Below are positions 34,465 to 45,627 of a stretch of 64,000 bases of DNA, one piece after another (the stretch's first letter is position 1; each line of letters begins with the position of its first letter). Origin of the DNA: Pelodera strongyloides (lineage: Eukaryota; Nematoda; Chromadorea; Rhabditida; Rhabditidae). Below the pieces are notes generated by a model that made no database searches, was not told the origin of the DNA, and was given only the letters and a program-made list of their open reading frames with translations. The translations under genes and the position numbers were made by a program. Location: assembly GCA_036852015.1 (NCBI GenBank), contig JAANDG010000047.1:310001-374000 (forward strand), read 5' to 3'.

Positions 34465-35763
34465 GTTTGCTTTCTATTTACAAGTTTTACTAGCAATTCA
34501 CAGTAAAGTAACACTTTTTAGCCAAATAACACATAAACAAACCCTCTGTAACATAGCGATTTTGCGCTTTCTATATACAGTATACAAAAAATAAATGAAT
34601 AAGAATACTAATATAATAAAATACAAAAGATCCAACCTGAGTCCAATGATACTAATAATAATAATAATAACAAGCAAAAAGGGTCCAACCTGTTCCCTGA
34701 CATGGTTCGCCTCCTCCTTGCTCACTGTCGTATTCGACGCCCTGTTATCAGCTATAGTGGAGATCTTGACTCGGACCAGTTTCGATGTGAATTGGTCATT
34801 CACCATGAACACGTCGTTCTTCTCTGAAAATCCATGGTTACACAGACTCTTCGTGCTCAGACTATCACTCTCCCTCTCTCTGTCTCTCTCTCTGTCTCGG
34901 AAACAACTTCAACTCCTATACGAATACGAGTTTAACTGTTTAACATAAAAACAAGGTTGGGTAATTAATTTAACGAAATCACACAGATTTCGACACCAGC
35001 TAAGCGATATCAGGCAATGCAACAATACAATCGCATACACATAAAAAAGCATATATTCATTATAATATATTATCATAACATATGTGCATACCAATATGTT
35101 TTCCCGCTCCTCCCTTTCGCGCGAGTACCCGTTGGGTGGGTTTGCCCATCGACAGACTTTGCATTGTTTTCACCAATTCCTGTTCGGGAATCTTGGTCAC
35201 ATCAAGCAGTTCGTTATACGTGTAGGTTGGCTAAACATGAACATTGTACAATGTTCAACAGAAGCCGTGCTCAATGCAAGAAAATGACTGGAATGAGTGT
35301 AAAAAAGAAAAGAAAATGTAACAAAAAAATACCCAGCAACTAAACTACATATGAACAATTAAACTATCAAAAACATAGGGTCAAAATGAGTGAAATCTGA
35401 TTACCGTACCTTCTTATTAAATAGTAAAAGGACAGTCATCTGATGTGTGCTGACGTTGAGGATCTTGACCACTTCCGTGGTACGGGGTCCTTGAGGACCG
35501 GAATCGTTCTCCGCCTGAAGTTAACATAACAAAGCACAAGTGATGAAATGTAAGAACATTTACCCAAAAGATAATTCAGAATAATATAAGAAATAAACAT
35601 GATATAACAGCACAAAAGAAATGACACGTTAGAAGTCAATAATGGTAGGAACTTAGGAACACATATACCACGACAAAGTACAACTCTCTCTCTACCTCAA
35701 TATTTCTCTATCTCTCTTCTTCCCACATCAAACCATATCTTTCTTTCTTTCTCTCTTTCTTTC

Positions 35764-35801
<38 letters not shown>

Positions 35802-38800
35802 TCTCACCTGACTAGTGCATTCCTCCTTTATTGGATTATAGAAAGTGGCCTTTACATCAGCCGATCCCAGGTAAGTATTGAGGGTAAGCTTGCGGCCATT
35901 ATGTTGCCTGAAAACATGGTGTAAGGATAAAACTACAAACTAGAATAAATATAATATACTGCAAATGGAACATGGTACCACAACCCAAAACTATTCCAAA
36001 TCATGACATACCTTGTGTAAAATTCCGTAAACGCCTCAAACGAAGAGCACGCTTGTGGAGGGAGATGGCAAAGCGCGGTGACATTCTGTGTTGGCCACAC
36101 TCCCGAAGTCAGAACTCGCATTTGAATCTCACATGGGTCACGATCACGAGGGTCGCGCTGAACAAAAGTGAACGATGAAAACTTGAACACAGTACCATAT
36201 TATACCATATAATTATACTATGAATCCATCACGATTCCCTCTCCTGCTCGCCATTAGAGCTGCCGTTTTTACAATGATATGCGTCATTTTTTTTAGCTAC
36301 AATAATAATTATTATTAGAGTAGAATAACACAGTACGCAATTATGAGTAAGAGTCTGAGTACATGTCAATGAAACTTCACTTTTCAGTGTGAGACGAGGA
36401 TTGAATTTTTTTTACATTACTTGTCAAATGTCAACAAAGAATATGTCGAAATGACAGACATAAAAGATTCCGTATAAACCACAAACCACTCACCTGACTA
36501 TTCACGTAGTCTCTGAATCCAGCTTGTAGAGTGGCCCAAAGTTCTCTGTCCTTGAACATCAATTCCAACTTCTGAGTGTACTGATATCCACATTCAGTTT
36601 TCAGCCGGCTCACCTGAAATTATACCTCAATAACATATCCCAAACAAATTCGCCAAGCCATTGGGAAGTTTAAAAGCTCGTCGTATTTTGCTCAACACGC
36701 TCCCTTGCATCTTTCCTGCTCCTGCGGATTCTGTGAATATCACATAAGGCAAGTTTCTTCTCCTTACTTTAATAACATACATTGCCAAGTTGAAAATTTG
36801 GTTCAAAATACAGTAAGAGTACAAGAGTACAAAATACAGTAAGAGTATACGAGTAAAATGCAAGGTCCGCCCACCATCATCTTTTCTGCATCGTCAGAAA
36901 CACTTCGATCGGTGAGCAATCGTTTCGCCAGTGATCGCTTGTAGAAACTGAATGGATGATAAATGAAATCCAACACATAGTTTTGCAAAATAAATAATGA
37001 TCAGCAGCTAGAATATACACTCTCTCTCTCTTCAAGCATAAACCTCGCGACATCAAAGACAAATTTACATGAAATTCAGAAGCTGTCATTAGAACACTGG
37101 AATGGAACTCTCGCGACCAGCAAACATGAACATTTACGCGTATTTAAAAAGTTGTCCTGAAACATTGCGTTTCACTAACACTAACACGGTTTCGAGGCAG
37201 ATGAAAAATAGTCTAACTCTGGTCCTCAGGCGCGCAGCGCGGAAATGCGTAGCCGCGTCCGCGGGAAAATATTGCAAATTTGCATTGAAAAATTCGAAAC
37301 ACAGACACACAGAGAGAAACTTCTCTTCTGTGTCTCCGCCTTTCCCATGTTAAAAGGCCATCTCTTTTCCGCGGACGCGGTTACACATTTCCGCGCTGCG
37401 CGCCTGAGAACGTAGTAGATAGCGAGCGATTATAAGTCTACACCCCCTGCTTGAGATTTAAATATTACATGAAATCAAAAACCCACTGTTCAAAGAGATC
37501 CTTATCGGACAAGAATCGGAACAAAGTCATTGCCCGATCAACGGCCTCGTCGATTTCAACGTCATTCAGAACACGGTTGCCCTGGAAATAGTAAACACTT
37601 ACATATTCAATAACAATTACTACAAACGTGCACATCGAATAAGCTTCACGAACAATTGACCTCAAATGAAGTTTAGGCTGAAAGTACAAAAACTACAAGG
37701 TCGGTAGCAAATTTTTCGCACATTTAACTACCATAAACAACAATTTTCTACTTGATGAGGCACACAAACACTCACCACTACATGGAACTTCTTTTACTCG
37801 CTTAATACGCAAGTTGACATCCTTTGGTTCCCCCTGAACCGTCTCTTTTGTAAATTATATCCAAACAAAGTAAGCAAGAACGAAGGATACCTTCTTGAGT
37901 TTGTCGTCCAAGAAAGCAGTGAGGTGTTCAGCTGCATGTGAGTTCAAGTTGATAAAATGTTCGAAATCAGAATGTATTCGGTTCTTGAAGTCTTTGTCCT
38001 TGTTGAATGCAGCCACATTCAAATGGTCACAACGCTCCTTCAGTTCAATGAGGCGCTAAAAACGAGCACTTGTTAATGTTTGGTTAAAGCGCAACAAACC
38101 GGCCGGTTTTTATATTTGAGAGAGAAAAAGTATCACCACGAAGCTCACAAGGCCACCCATTTATGAAAAAACCAACCGAAATGTACAAAATGGGGTCCTT
38201 CTTCAGCTCCTCACTCTGTAGTGCCGGATTGGATATCTCGTCTCCCTGTGAGCGAAGCCAACCGGTCACCGCGTTGCAGATCACCTAGATGTATCGAATA
38301 AATTAGGCATGCATGATGCATCTCATAATTTTGGGGAGGTGATTTAGACTAATTTGCACACAAGTCATTACGGATCGGGGGTGACCGTCCGCATTTGGCG
38401 GAGTGTTTACAAGAATAGACAACATACAACAAACCCACAAAATAAGACTAAATTACTCCCTAAAGTGCTACAAAACAAAAGTAAAAGGTACGGAAGCAGA
38501 GCGTAGAAAATGAGAAAAGTTGCTATTAAACTCTGAAAGGGACAAGAAACTCAAAAGCATACCATTCGACCCTTGTCCACACGTGAGAAAATTGTGTACA
38601 TCCTTCGCATATCCTCGATCTGCAAAGCATGAGAAACTGAGATAGAACGAAAATATAACGAAAAGGAAACAAATTATAAAAGTGACACACCACGCGCGTC
38701 TTCAGTCTTCATACAAAAAAAGTAGAAACAACATAATTAATTATTATATTTACTAGTTTACAGGGTGTAATGATAAACCCATACAACATAAATATAAATA

Positions 38801-41074
38801 CATAAACATATTTGCTAAATGGATTGACTCAAGGTTTGTCCAAGCAAAACAATTCTGGTTTTATTCCTTTTTCAACAATAGTCCAAAGACAGATTGCAGT
38901 ATGTCAAGTCTCGTTGCTAATCTTGTTGGTCATCTGTTTGCGTTATATGTTCGTTTTAATTTTTTCATCCTCGGATGCACTATTTAATAAATGAATAAAT
39001 ATTACTTTGTTATCCTCAAGCATGGCAACCACACCACTTCGGTCCATGTCCACCACTGTTTGCATGTGATTGGAAATCAATTCACGATCAACCACCTGAA
39101 TGGAAAAAATATATAAAATAAAAAAATTGTTGCAAAGGAAACGTGGACAATAAAAGTCTCAGAACAAACCTCAGAACCATAACACGAAAAATAAAACATC
39201 AAATAAAAACCTACATCAAGTAATTTCTTCCTTGTTTCCTTCTCCAAAACCCGATCCGCTCGACTTGATTCTTCGTTTAAATATTGCTCCACCTAAATCA
39301 AAGTACTTCAATCAATAGCTATAGCATGCTTCAAGGCCGGCTAATAATAATTCTATCACGAAAAAAAATTGGTGACTCACGGCTCACAGCGCTACAAATA
39401 ATATACTAGGTATAAAATACAACTTACAACACAAAAATTAACAAACTTATATTAAAATAAAATAAATGTACCCGTTGAATATATTCAGAAGCAGAATTGC
39501 TTTGCAGAAGTTCCTGACCAACAGTCATGTAAAAGTCGGAGGTTTCCTTCAGGAAAGGCTGTTCAAATTCATCGCCATATATGGACAAAGCAGATAGCAT
39601 ACTGCACGCGTTCTTCACGGAAATCCTGAACAAAAGTTGCATAGAAAGTTCTGCACCACATACCCATATTTCTGCATCTCCGTAAAATCATATATTGCAT
39701 ACCAATAACTATTTTCGCCCATTAAACAAGAAGCAAGTCTTATAGCTGTGTTACATCCATTTAGGTGGTAGATTTTCCATTCAGGATCGTGAAGAGAGTA
39801 CCTTTTCTTGACGCGTTACATCAACACCACACGTATATCCAAAAAACAAAGGCTATAGTAGAACAACAAACCAGTCAATCTGCTGTCCTTTTCTCTCAGC
39901 CAGAATCAGGTCCAACATTTCACGTCGCAAACGATCGTTGATGCCATTGTGACGGATAATCTCATCCCTGTATAAAATAATATTTGAACATGTAAAACTT
40001 TCTCATACACTCACTTTGTGACAAAACCGTACAGCACGAATTACATACTTCTGGATTTAATACATGTAGTAAATACTTTCCAAAAGGTTCTAATGTTTTC
40101 CTTTAGGAAAGAGGGAAAGAGCAACCTTAAAGAACAGATCGTGGTTAGTAAAGACAAAAAATACGGTATAAATCGTATAAAACTTTATGGACGAACCGAC
40201 CTGAAGGAACTTAGTCCCAGATTGTAAACTCCTTCCACTTTATTCGCATTCACGTAAACACGGTCCAAATACATGAGGATATCACGGATCATCACCTGAA
40301 GAGGTTAGAATAATAATGATTAATCATTAATATACTATTACTATTATGATAATGTTTTACTCGACAAAACTGTACGTTGCATATATTTTTCTCATGAATT
40401 TTATGTGTACGTAATAAATTATTATTAATTATGATAAGAATAATCAATAATACAATTAGAATGTTCTACCACAATTTTACATTTACACGGAAATGACAGA
40501 CAATGAAATAAATGAAAGAACAAACCATTGCAATTGTATGATCACCCCAAACTTCGATGATTTTGTGCAGAATCCGACCCGAAATCATTGCTTCCACTGG
40601 TGGTCGCACCTAGAAGCAAATTTTATTTATATAATGGCCCATGGTATACATTCAGAGAATAAGTTGTGGGCATAATTGATGATGAACTCGATGTGTTTCA
40701 AAAACCGGCGGTATTTCGCTTTAACGCAAAGGCGAGAGAGTAAAATAACCAAACCCACATTGTTCTGTAAATGATCTTCAATTGTCTCACGCAATCCCGT
40801 GTATAATCTATCGCCGTGTTTGTGAAGCACCTGAAAAGAGTAAATTAACTAATATGTGAACAATTTGGAACGAAAAAGCCAAACAAACATTGGGCTTTAC
40901 TTTTTTTTACTCTTCCTATCAAGACCTTTATATTAAACACAATATACGACTCGCCATTGTGTATGCATTTCTGTAGAGTTCCTCAAAACTGAGACCCGAG
41001 TTGTTCTTCCTTTGGATTTCTTGAATTGCTTTCTTCAGAAGTTCCCAAATTTGTTGGATGTACTTTTCATCCAT
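33044..41074 (-). CDS. CUL3: Cullin-3 copy B (complete)
   Basis: Exons: 41080-40955 (ATG 41074), 40830-40759, 40609-40526, 40295-40201, 39967-39872, 39625-39472, 39292-39215, 39095-39006, 38619-38563, 38284-38177, 38055-37891, 37581-37487, 36947-36875, 36613-36494, 36157-36012, 35907-35808, 35514-35410, 35230-35092, 34823-34690, 33882-33790, 33175-33044. Coding total 2256 bases, 751 aa; human CUL3 is 768. Seen: [20 protein letters not shown], the BTB-binding cullin repeats, [40 protein letters not shown] segment, VNDQFTSKL, the neddylation site IVRVMKARK and the C-terminal winged helix ending YEYVS. The first intron has a GC donor (ATG|GCGAGT) where CUL3-A has GTGAGT. An acceptor stands six bases before the ATG. 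No N-terminal extension before MDEKY. Every exon of copy A has its partner here in the same order and phase. Confidence 0.95.
33204..33350. mobile_element. Hairpin MITE, family M4 (CAGGCGCGCAGCGCGG arms)
   Basis: Left arm CTCTGGTCCACAGGCGCGCA, right arm GCGCTGCGCGCCTGAGAACC. It lies in the last intron of CUL3-B. A second copy is at 37214-37415. Confidence 0.75.
33572..33749. mobile_element. Hairpin element with GACCTAAATAGCAACG arms
   Basis: GACCTAAATAGCAACGTATT and AGCACGAGCAA on the left are mirrored on the right; a third partial inverted copy (TTGCTATTTAGGTCTAT) closes the element. It lies between the last two exons of CUL3-B, near M4 33204-33350. Confidence 0.7.
33980..34570. repeat. Minisatellite of ~170-190-base units with embedded (TAA)n
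   Basis: Four units share TAACATAGCGCTTT, a (TAA)n tract and CACTGTTTGCTTTCTATTTA. The TAA run grows to about 20 units in the third copy. It fills the CUL3-B intron between exons 19 and 20; a single related stretch is at the same place in CUL3-A (near 7150-7240). Confidence 0.85.
35683..35797. repeat. CT microsatellite at CUL3-B exon 16 donor
   Basis: (CT)n and CTTT runs that end a few bases before the donor complement (TCTCAC) of exon 16, matching the position of the tract in CUL3-A. Confidence 0.85.
37214..37415. mobile_element. Hairpin MITE, family M4, second copy
   Basis: Arms GTCCTCAGGCGCGCAGCGCG and its inverse, with internal CGCGTCCGCGG / CCGCGGACGCGG and TTGCAAATTTGCA. It lies in the CUL3-B intron between exons 12 and 13. 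Confidence 0.75.
40688..40724. mobile_element. P2-family MITE, right end only
   Basis: CGATGTGTTTCAAAAACCGG then CGGTATTTCGCTTTAA: the right terminus of a P2 element with its TTAA. The rest is missing. It lies in the CUL3-B intron between exons 2 and 3. Confidence 0.65.
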
Positions 41075-41080
41075 CGCAGT

Positions 41081-41652
41081 CTGTAAAATTTAGAAATGAA
41101 ATATTTTGGAACTATTACAAAATCCTACATTATACCAGCACATCTGAAATGTTTCAATGTAAAATCCTGGTTCTGTTGGCTGCCTGAGTGAGCGCATGTA
41201 CAATATTTTACTTAAAACTTTCCAAAAAGCGAAAAGCACATTAGGACAAAATAATTCGAATAGGAAAAAGAATGGTATGCCGAATGCCGTATGCGACACC
41301 CAAACCTCCGTTATACAAAGTCCGGCGGTGAACTTACTGGGATGTCTTCGTGATGAACATTTGTAATACTTCTATTTTCAAATAAAACATTCTGAAACAA
41401 TCATAGCCACTAACATTCCTCCGAGAATGCTCGCCAAGAAACTACTGTGAAAAGTGCACGACAGTAAGGCCAACGCTCGTAAACAATAAAATTATTCTGT
41501 ATATGTCTTTGTAGCGGAATAAATCATAAGCTCACTTTGAAACTTGTACCACAATTGAATAAAGGTGCACGCTCTTGAAGCGTAAAAGATTTATTTATTT
41601 ATTCAAGGGAACCACGATATCTTAATTCAGTCAATCAAGAAAAGAGCTGACC
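41081..41652. other. Upstream region of CUL3-B
   Basis: No upstream CUL3 exon could be recognised. A 5'-truncated S2 SINE tail is at 41556-41587. The acceptor AAATTTTACAG just upstream of exon 1 is shared with CUL3-A. Confidence 0.55.
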
Positions 41653-42096
41653 TTGCTAGGAAAGCGGATGGCCGGTGCTCGGTGCTTTCCACCATCCATC
41701 CCGTTGTATGAGAGGACACTCAGCGAGCACGATCGACAAGTGACACCTAGAAATAGCAAGAAATTAGAATTTTGCGGAAAGTTTATTCGCAAAACGACAG
41801 AACGTTTCATAAGAAGACAGGCAAAACAAAGAGTTCATCGTTCTCAACTATTGACAGCAATAAAAGCTCAAATTCAACGTAAGGCAACAACTTTGATGAA
41901 CGAAGAAAACGCACACTGGACTGCAGGACGCACATACACACGCGGAGTTATCCACGGCGGAACAGACGAATATGAAAAAACTTGCGAGTTATCGGAACCG
42001 AAAAAATATAAAAACTTCCGAAGATACCAACGAGAGTCAGAGCATACGAAGGTACCTCCAAACTTTGGAGTATGGTTGTTAGCGCTCGCTGATTAG
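41653..42096 (+). CDS. Unrecognised 147-codon open frame
   Basis: An uninterrupted frame starting ATGTTGGGAAAGCG-like (MLGKRMAGARCFP) and ending WLLALAD. Rich in Lys, Arg and Gln, with no signal peptide or membrane segment and no known domain that I recognise. No good upstream acceptor. It starts about 65 bases after a SINE tail, in repeat-rich DNA, so it may be part of an unknown mobile element or a chance frame. It could also be an intron-less exon of a gene that I cannot see. Confidence 0.25.
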   Translation: MLGKRMAGARCFPPSIPLYERTLSEHDRQVTPRNSKKLEFCGKFIRKTTERFIRRQAKQRVHRSQLLTAIKAQIQRKATTLMNEENAHWTAGRTYTRGVIHGGTDEYEKTCELSEPKKYKNFRRYQRESEHTKVPPNFGVWLLALAD

Positions 42097-43074
42097 CACT
42101 ACAAAGACAAAACAAACTAAATAAACCAAAACTTTATGCAGCTTTTTCAAGTTGCCTGGCAAAAAAAACGGGGATCAATACCGACTACGCGGTTAATTCA
42201 AATTACAAAGAATATATATCTTGGTAAATAGGACTGTGCCGTACATTAGCCGAGGGCGCGGCCGCCCACTAAATTAAAATACTCCATTATTTCCCTCATA
42301 TATATCCGCTTGCAAAAAGAACTTAACCAGTAGGTACAAACTCACTGAATATATATGAAACAAAGTGTAGAAAGCCATGATTCGCGTTGCGGGAACCTCC
42401 CAGGGTGGGGCGAACTTGTCTCTGCATGTCTCTGATTCGTGTGATCCCCCTCTTTCTCTCCCCTCCCACTGGGAGGCTGGGAAAAGCTGATTTATGCAGT
42501 GAAGAGCTGATTTTCTTATTGTTAGGTAAAGTTGATCCCTGCTTACTCCAGTGGTGCTACAGTAGTGTTCTAAGCAATAAACAGTGTGACAACGATGTCA
42601 GATGACTTCCATAACAACCACCCCGAGGTTATTACCTCCCCTCCCACTGAACATCTGAGCATCTGCTGAGTGAGAGAACACTCGACAAGCTACCGTAGTC
42701 CCACCCATGTAGATTTTTGGACACGCTAAATCCAAAGATAGTCGTATTGCTTCGGGGTGATCTTCACAAATATCACCAAAATTCTAAGTGAAAATGATAA
42801 CCCCAACAGAACGTGTTTTCCCGAACATAGGTTTCTGACTACGGTAGCTCATCGCGCACTCTCGGGGTGAAAATTTGGCGCGCGGTTTTTTTATAGTAGT
42901 TTAGGTGTTTTGGGTGGTGAGACATTTAGCAGAGCTTTTTTCAATTTAGCAGAGCTTTTTCAACCGGGTTCCAAAACAAACTTTTCCTTTAGTTTGTCTT
43001 GAGAAATAGTTTATAGAACAATATAACTATACACTGAAATTGCCATGCCTATTTCAAGTGACCCCTATTTTTGA

Positions 43075-43990
43075 TAATTCCATCTGATTCTCCATGCCAA
43101 ATATAGTAGGATACGATATTTTTCTAATTTTCAAGCTCAAAATTCACGCAGTATTCCGCAATTTACCATAGCCAGTCACACTTTATCGCAGTTGTCACGC
43201 CCCTTCGCGCTAATTGGGCAATATGCTCTATTTGGGCGTGGCAATTGCGATATTGGCCAATCAGCGCGAATGGGCGTGCTAACCGCGATAGTTGGGTTTG
43301 ACTAGCCAGAGGCCGTTTTCACCAACATTTACTTCTGTCAAAAAGGGTACTTCAGTCAAAAGCGCGCGGTACTTCCGGTTTCACCAACATTTACTTCTGT
43401 CAAAAAGGTACTTAGGTTAAGTACCTTTTTGACAGAAGTACGCCTATAGCATGGGAGGCGTACTTAGACCAAAAAGGTGGAAGTATCCCCGTGTTCGGTT
43501 TTTTTCTCCATTATGATAGCTGATTAACTCAACTGTTTAATAATTGTATGGTTTTATGGTAAATATGCTTTGTAACATTAGATAACAATGATTTCAGTTT
43601 TTGAAACAAATTTCACATATTAATAAAGTGATTACACTCTTGATTATTTAGCTATTTCTTGTTTACATGGTAAATAACTATTGGTAATTACTTAGATGTT
43701 TAGCATATTCGTTTCAAAAACTAATCTAGCTATTATCCAACGTTTTCCTTCAAAAAAAGTAAATGTTGGTGAAATCCATCAAAAAGCGTGTTGCAGCGTA
43801 CTTCAGTCATAAATTTACTAAACCTAAGTACCTTTTTGATGGTCAAAAATTTATGACAGAAGTAAATGTTGGTGAAAACGGCCTCAGGTATCTGACATGG
43901 TAAGTTGCTGAAAAGTGTGTGAATTTTGCGCTTGAAAATAAGAAAAATATTGCATCCTACTATATTTGACATGGAGAATCAGATGGACTC
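43075..43990. mobile_element. Nested inverted-repeat element
   Basis: Outer arms of about 90 bases (CCATCTGATTCTCCATG on the left, its inverse on the right) enclose an inner element at 43310-43887. The inner element has ends GAGGCCGTTTTCACCAACAT and internal repeats of ACATTTACTTCTGTCAAAAA in both directions. The inner one either inserted into the outer or both form one foldback unit. Confidence 0.65.
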
Positions 43991-44106
43991 CTGTCCATTG
44001 AAAATACGTAATAGTTGATACTCAAATTAATAGGTAGAGTTATGTGAGTTTGACGCTTGGTTTTGTAATTTATACATGTTTGATTACTGGTAAGAACTAT
44101 GTATGG

Positions 44107-44264
44107 TTAAAGCGAAATGCTAGCCCCTTTGGAAAATTTGCGTATGATAAGCAAAGCCTATGTATCCTATGCTAATTTTGTACTATCGTCCACGGCAATC
44201 GTACAAAATTAGCATAGGATTTGCTTATCATATGCAAATTTTCAAAAGAGGCTAGCATTTCGCG
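44107..44264. mobile_element. P1 hairpin MITE, second copy
   Basis: TTAAAGCGAAATGCTAGCCC on the left, GCTAGCATTTCGC on the right, centre TACTATCGTCCACGG. The right TTAA is decayed. About 158 bases. Confidence 0.8.
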
Positions 44265-45039
44265 AGATCGCGAATGCACCGTTTCCTCACAGCAAGACTT
44301 AAATTTATTTTGCACACAAGCGAATAAGCGTACACCAATAATTAAAAACAAATTAATACATCAAGAGAAAGGAGAACATAAGCAACATCCTAATAATGGG
44401 ACCGGCCATCTATGTGATAAGCACGTGATACAAATGATAAGGGTCTCACTTTCGACTTTTGCAATAAAATATAAAAGGAAAGTTTCTGTTAAATTTGGTT
44501 CTGAATGGAATAGCAATTTTTTTAATGAAGGAAGTTTCATAATTATTATACAAGGTTTTAAGCTTGTGGCGAGGATTCTTCTTGTGGAGGCTTTTGTTCG
44601 TATTCAGAACATACAAACGTGAGACTCTTCCGGCCTTCCAAGCGATTCAGGTCTCTTTCAGTCGTCGGAACTTTACTAAAAACATCTTAATTTTATAAGT
44701 GTATAGATGAAAACTGCACTGGCGACTGGTCATGTATTCACTAAAGAAACTCCGCGGCGGCCTTATGGCGCTAGAAAAGTAATGCGGCGGTACGAGGTGT
44801 ATAGTACTAATCGTAAGTTGGACATTTATTAGCGGTGTTTGGAACACACGCTACTTAAGTTAAACTCATACATGTTCAAGAATATCAAGCTTTATGAAGT
44901 CATATTTCTAATTTGGACAGTTTCAATCCAGACCCACCCTGACTTATTACGTGCCAAAATCAACTACGGTCCCTACGGATAGATATTTTCATATTTTATA
45001 ACTTCTAGATATTTTCCCTTTGTTACTTCTGCATATAAA

Positions 45040-45627
45040 TTATTCAAAATGAACAATTGTGAGTTCCCACCAGGTACAGTTCTTTTTAATAACCATCTCG
45101 TGCACGTTGTCGATTGGTGTGAACGGATCAAATTGTTTCGCCACATCTATCAGCATGTCAAAAGCTTCCACTTCTCGCTGCACTTGCGTCTGTTGTCGGC
45201 TTTCGCTGTAAAAATGGAGTACTGACTTTCCATAATTTGTCAAGTTCCGATAGTTTGCTAATTGTTCTCTGTGCTGTGAGGACTTCGTGAAAGTAAGGCA
45301 GTTTTTGGTTCTGCGAGCCCGCAGGAAACAGGACAAAATAGAACAAAATATACTTATTGTTAGACATGCTTAATTCCACGTGCAGCATGTCAAATCTCAT
45401 TGCTAATTATATCGGTCATCTGTTTGCGGTTATGTGGTTTTCATGTCGGTCGTCTGTTTGCGTTTGTATGTTCGTTGTATTTTCATCCTCGGATGCGCAC
45501 CTTTTGCTGTATTTAATAAATGAATAACTAACAGTTTTCTTCTATAAATCATCATTGAGAGTGAGAGAAGCATCATAATGCAGCAAATTGACACCACTAC
45601 TAGAAGAATAACTCCGGCGAACGTCAT
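45040..45627 (-). CDS. Small single-pass membrane protein, family unknown
   Basis: Two exons, 45627-45533 and 45310-45040, joined in phase 2, give 121 aa. The first 25 residues are a strongly hydrophobic segment (GVILLVVVSICCIMMLLSLS) followed by basic YRRK, which suggests a type III membrane orientation or an uncleaved signal anchor. The rest is polar, with REVEAFDMLIDVAKQFD and a Trp pair near the end. The ATG lies one base after an acceptor (TACTTTTTCAG), as in other genes of this window. Donor CT|GTTAGT and acceptor CTCGCAG are acceptable. A second frame of exon 2 is also open for 50 codons, but its phase does not match. I do not recognise the family. Likely polyadenylation signal at 44825-44830. 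Confidence 0.5.

Larger units (their letters stand above)
42097..45039. other. Repeat-rich gap
   Basis: No secure gene. It holds the repeat shared with 21965-22050 (42180-42250), a relative of the FABP-intron repeat (42390-42490), a nested inverted-repeat element (43075-43990) and a P1 MITE (44107-44264). A 133-codon plus-strand frame at 44221-44622 starts inside that MITE and looks like chance. For 44640-45039 I see only the likely 3' UTR of the minus-strand gene ending at 45040. Confidence 0.55.

Noticed and set aside
44221..44622. 133-codon plus-strand open frame
   Set aside because: It starts inside a P1 MITE and continues into AT-rich sequence with no domain or acceptor.
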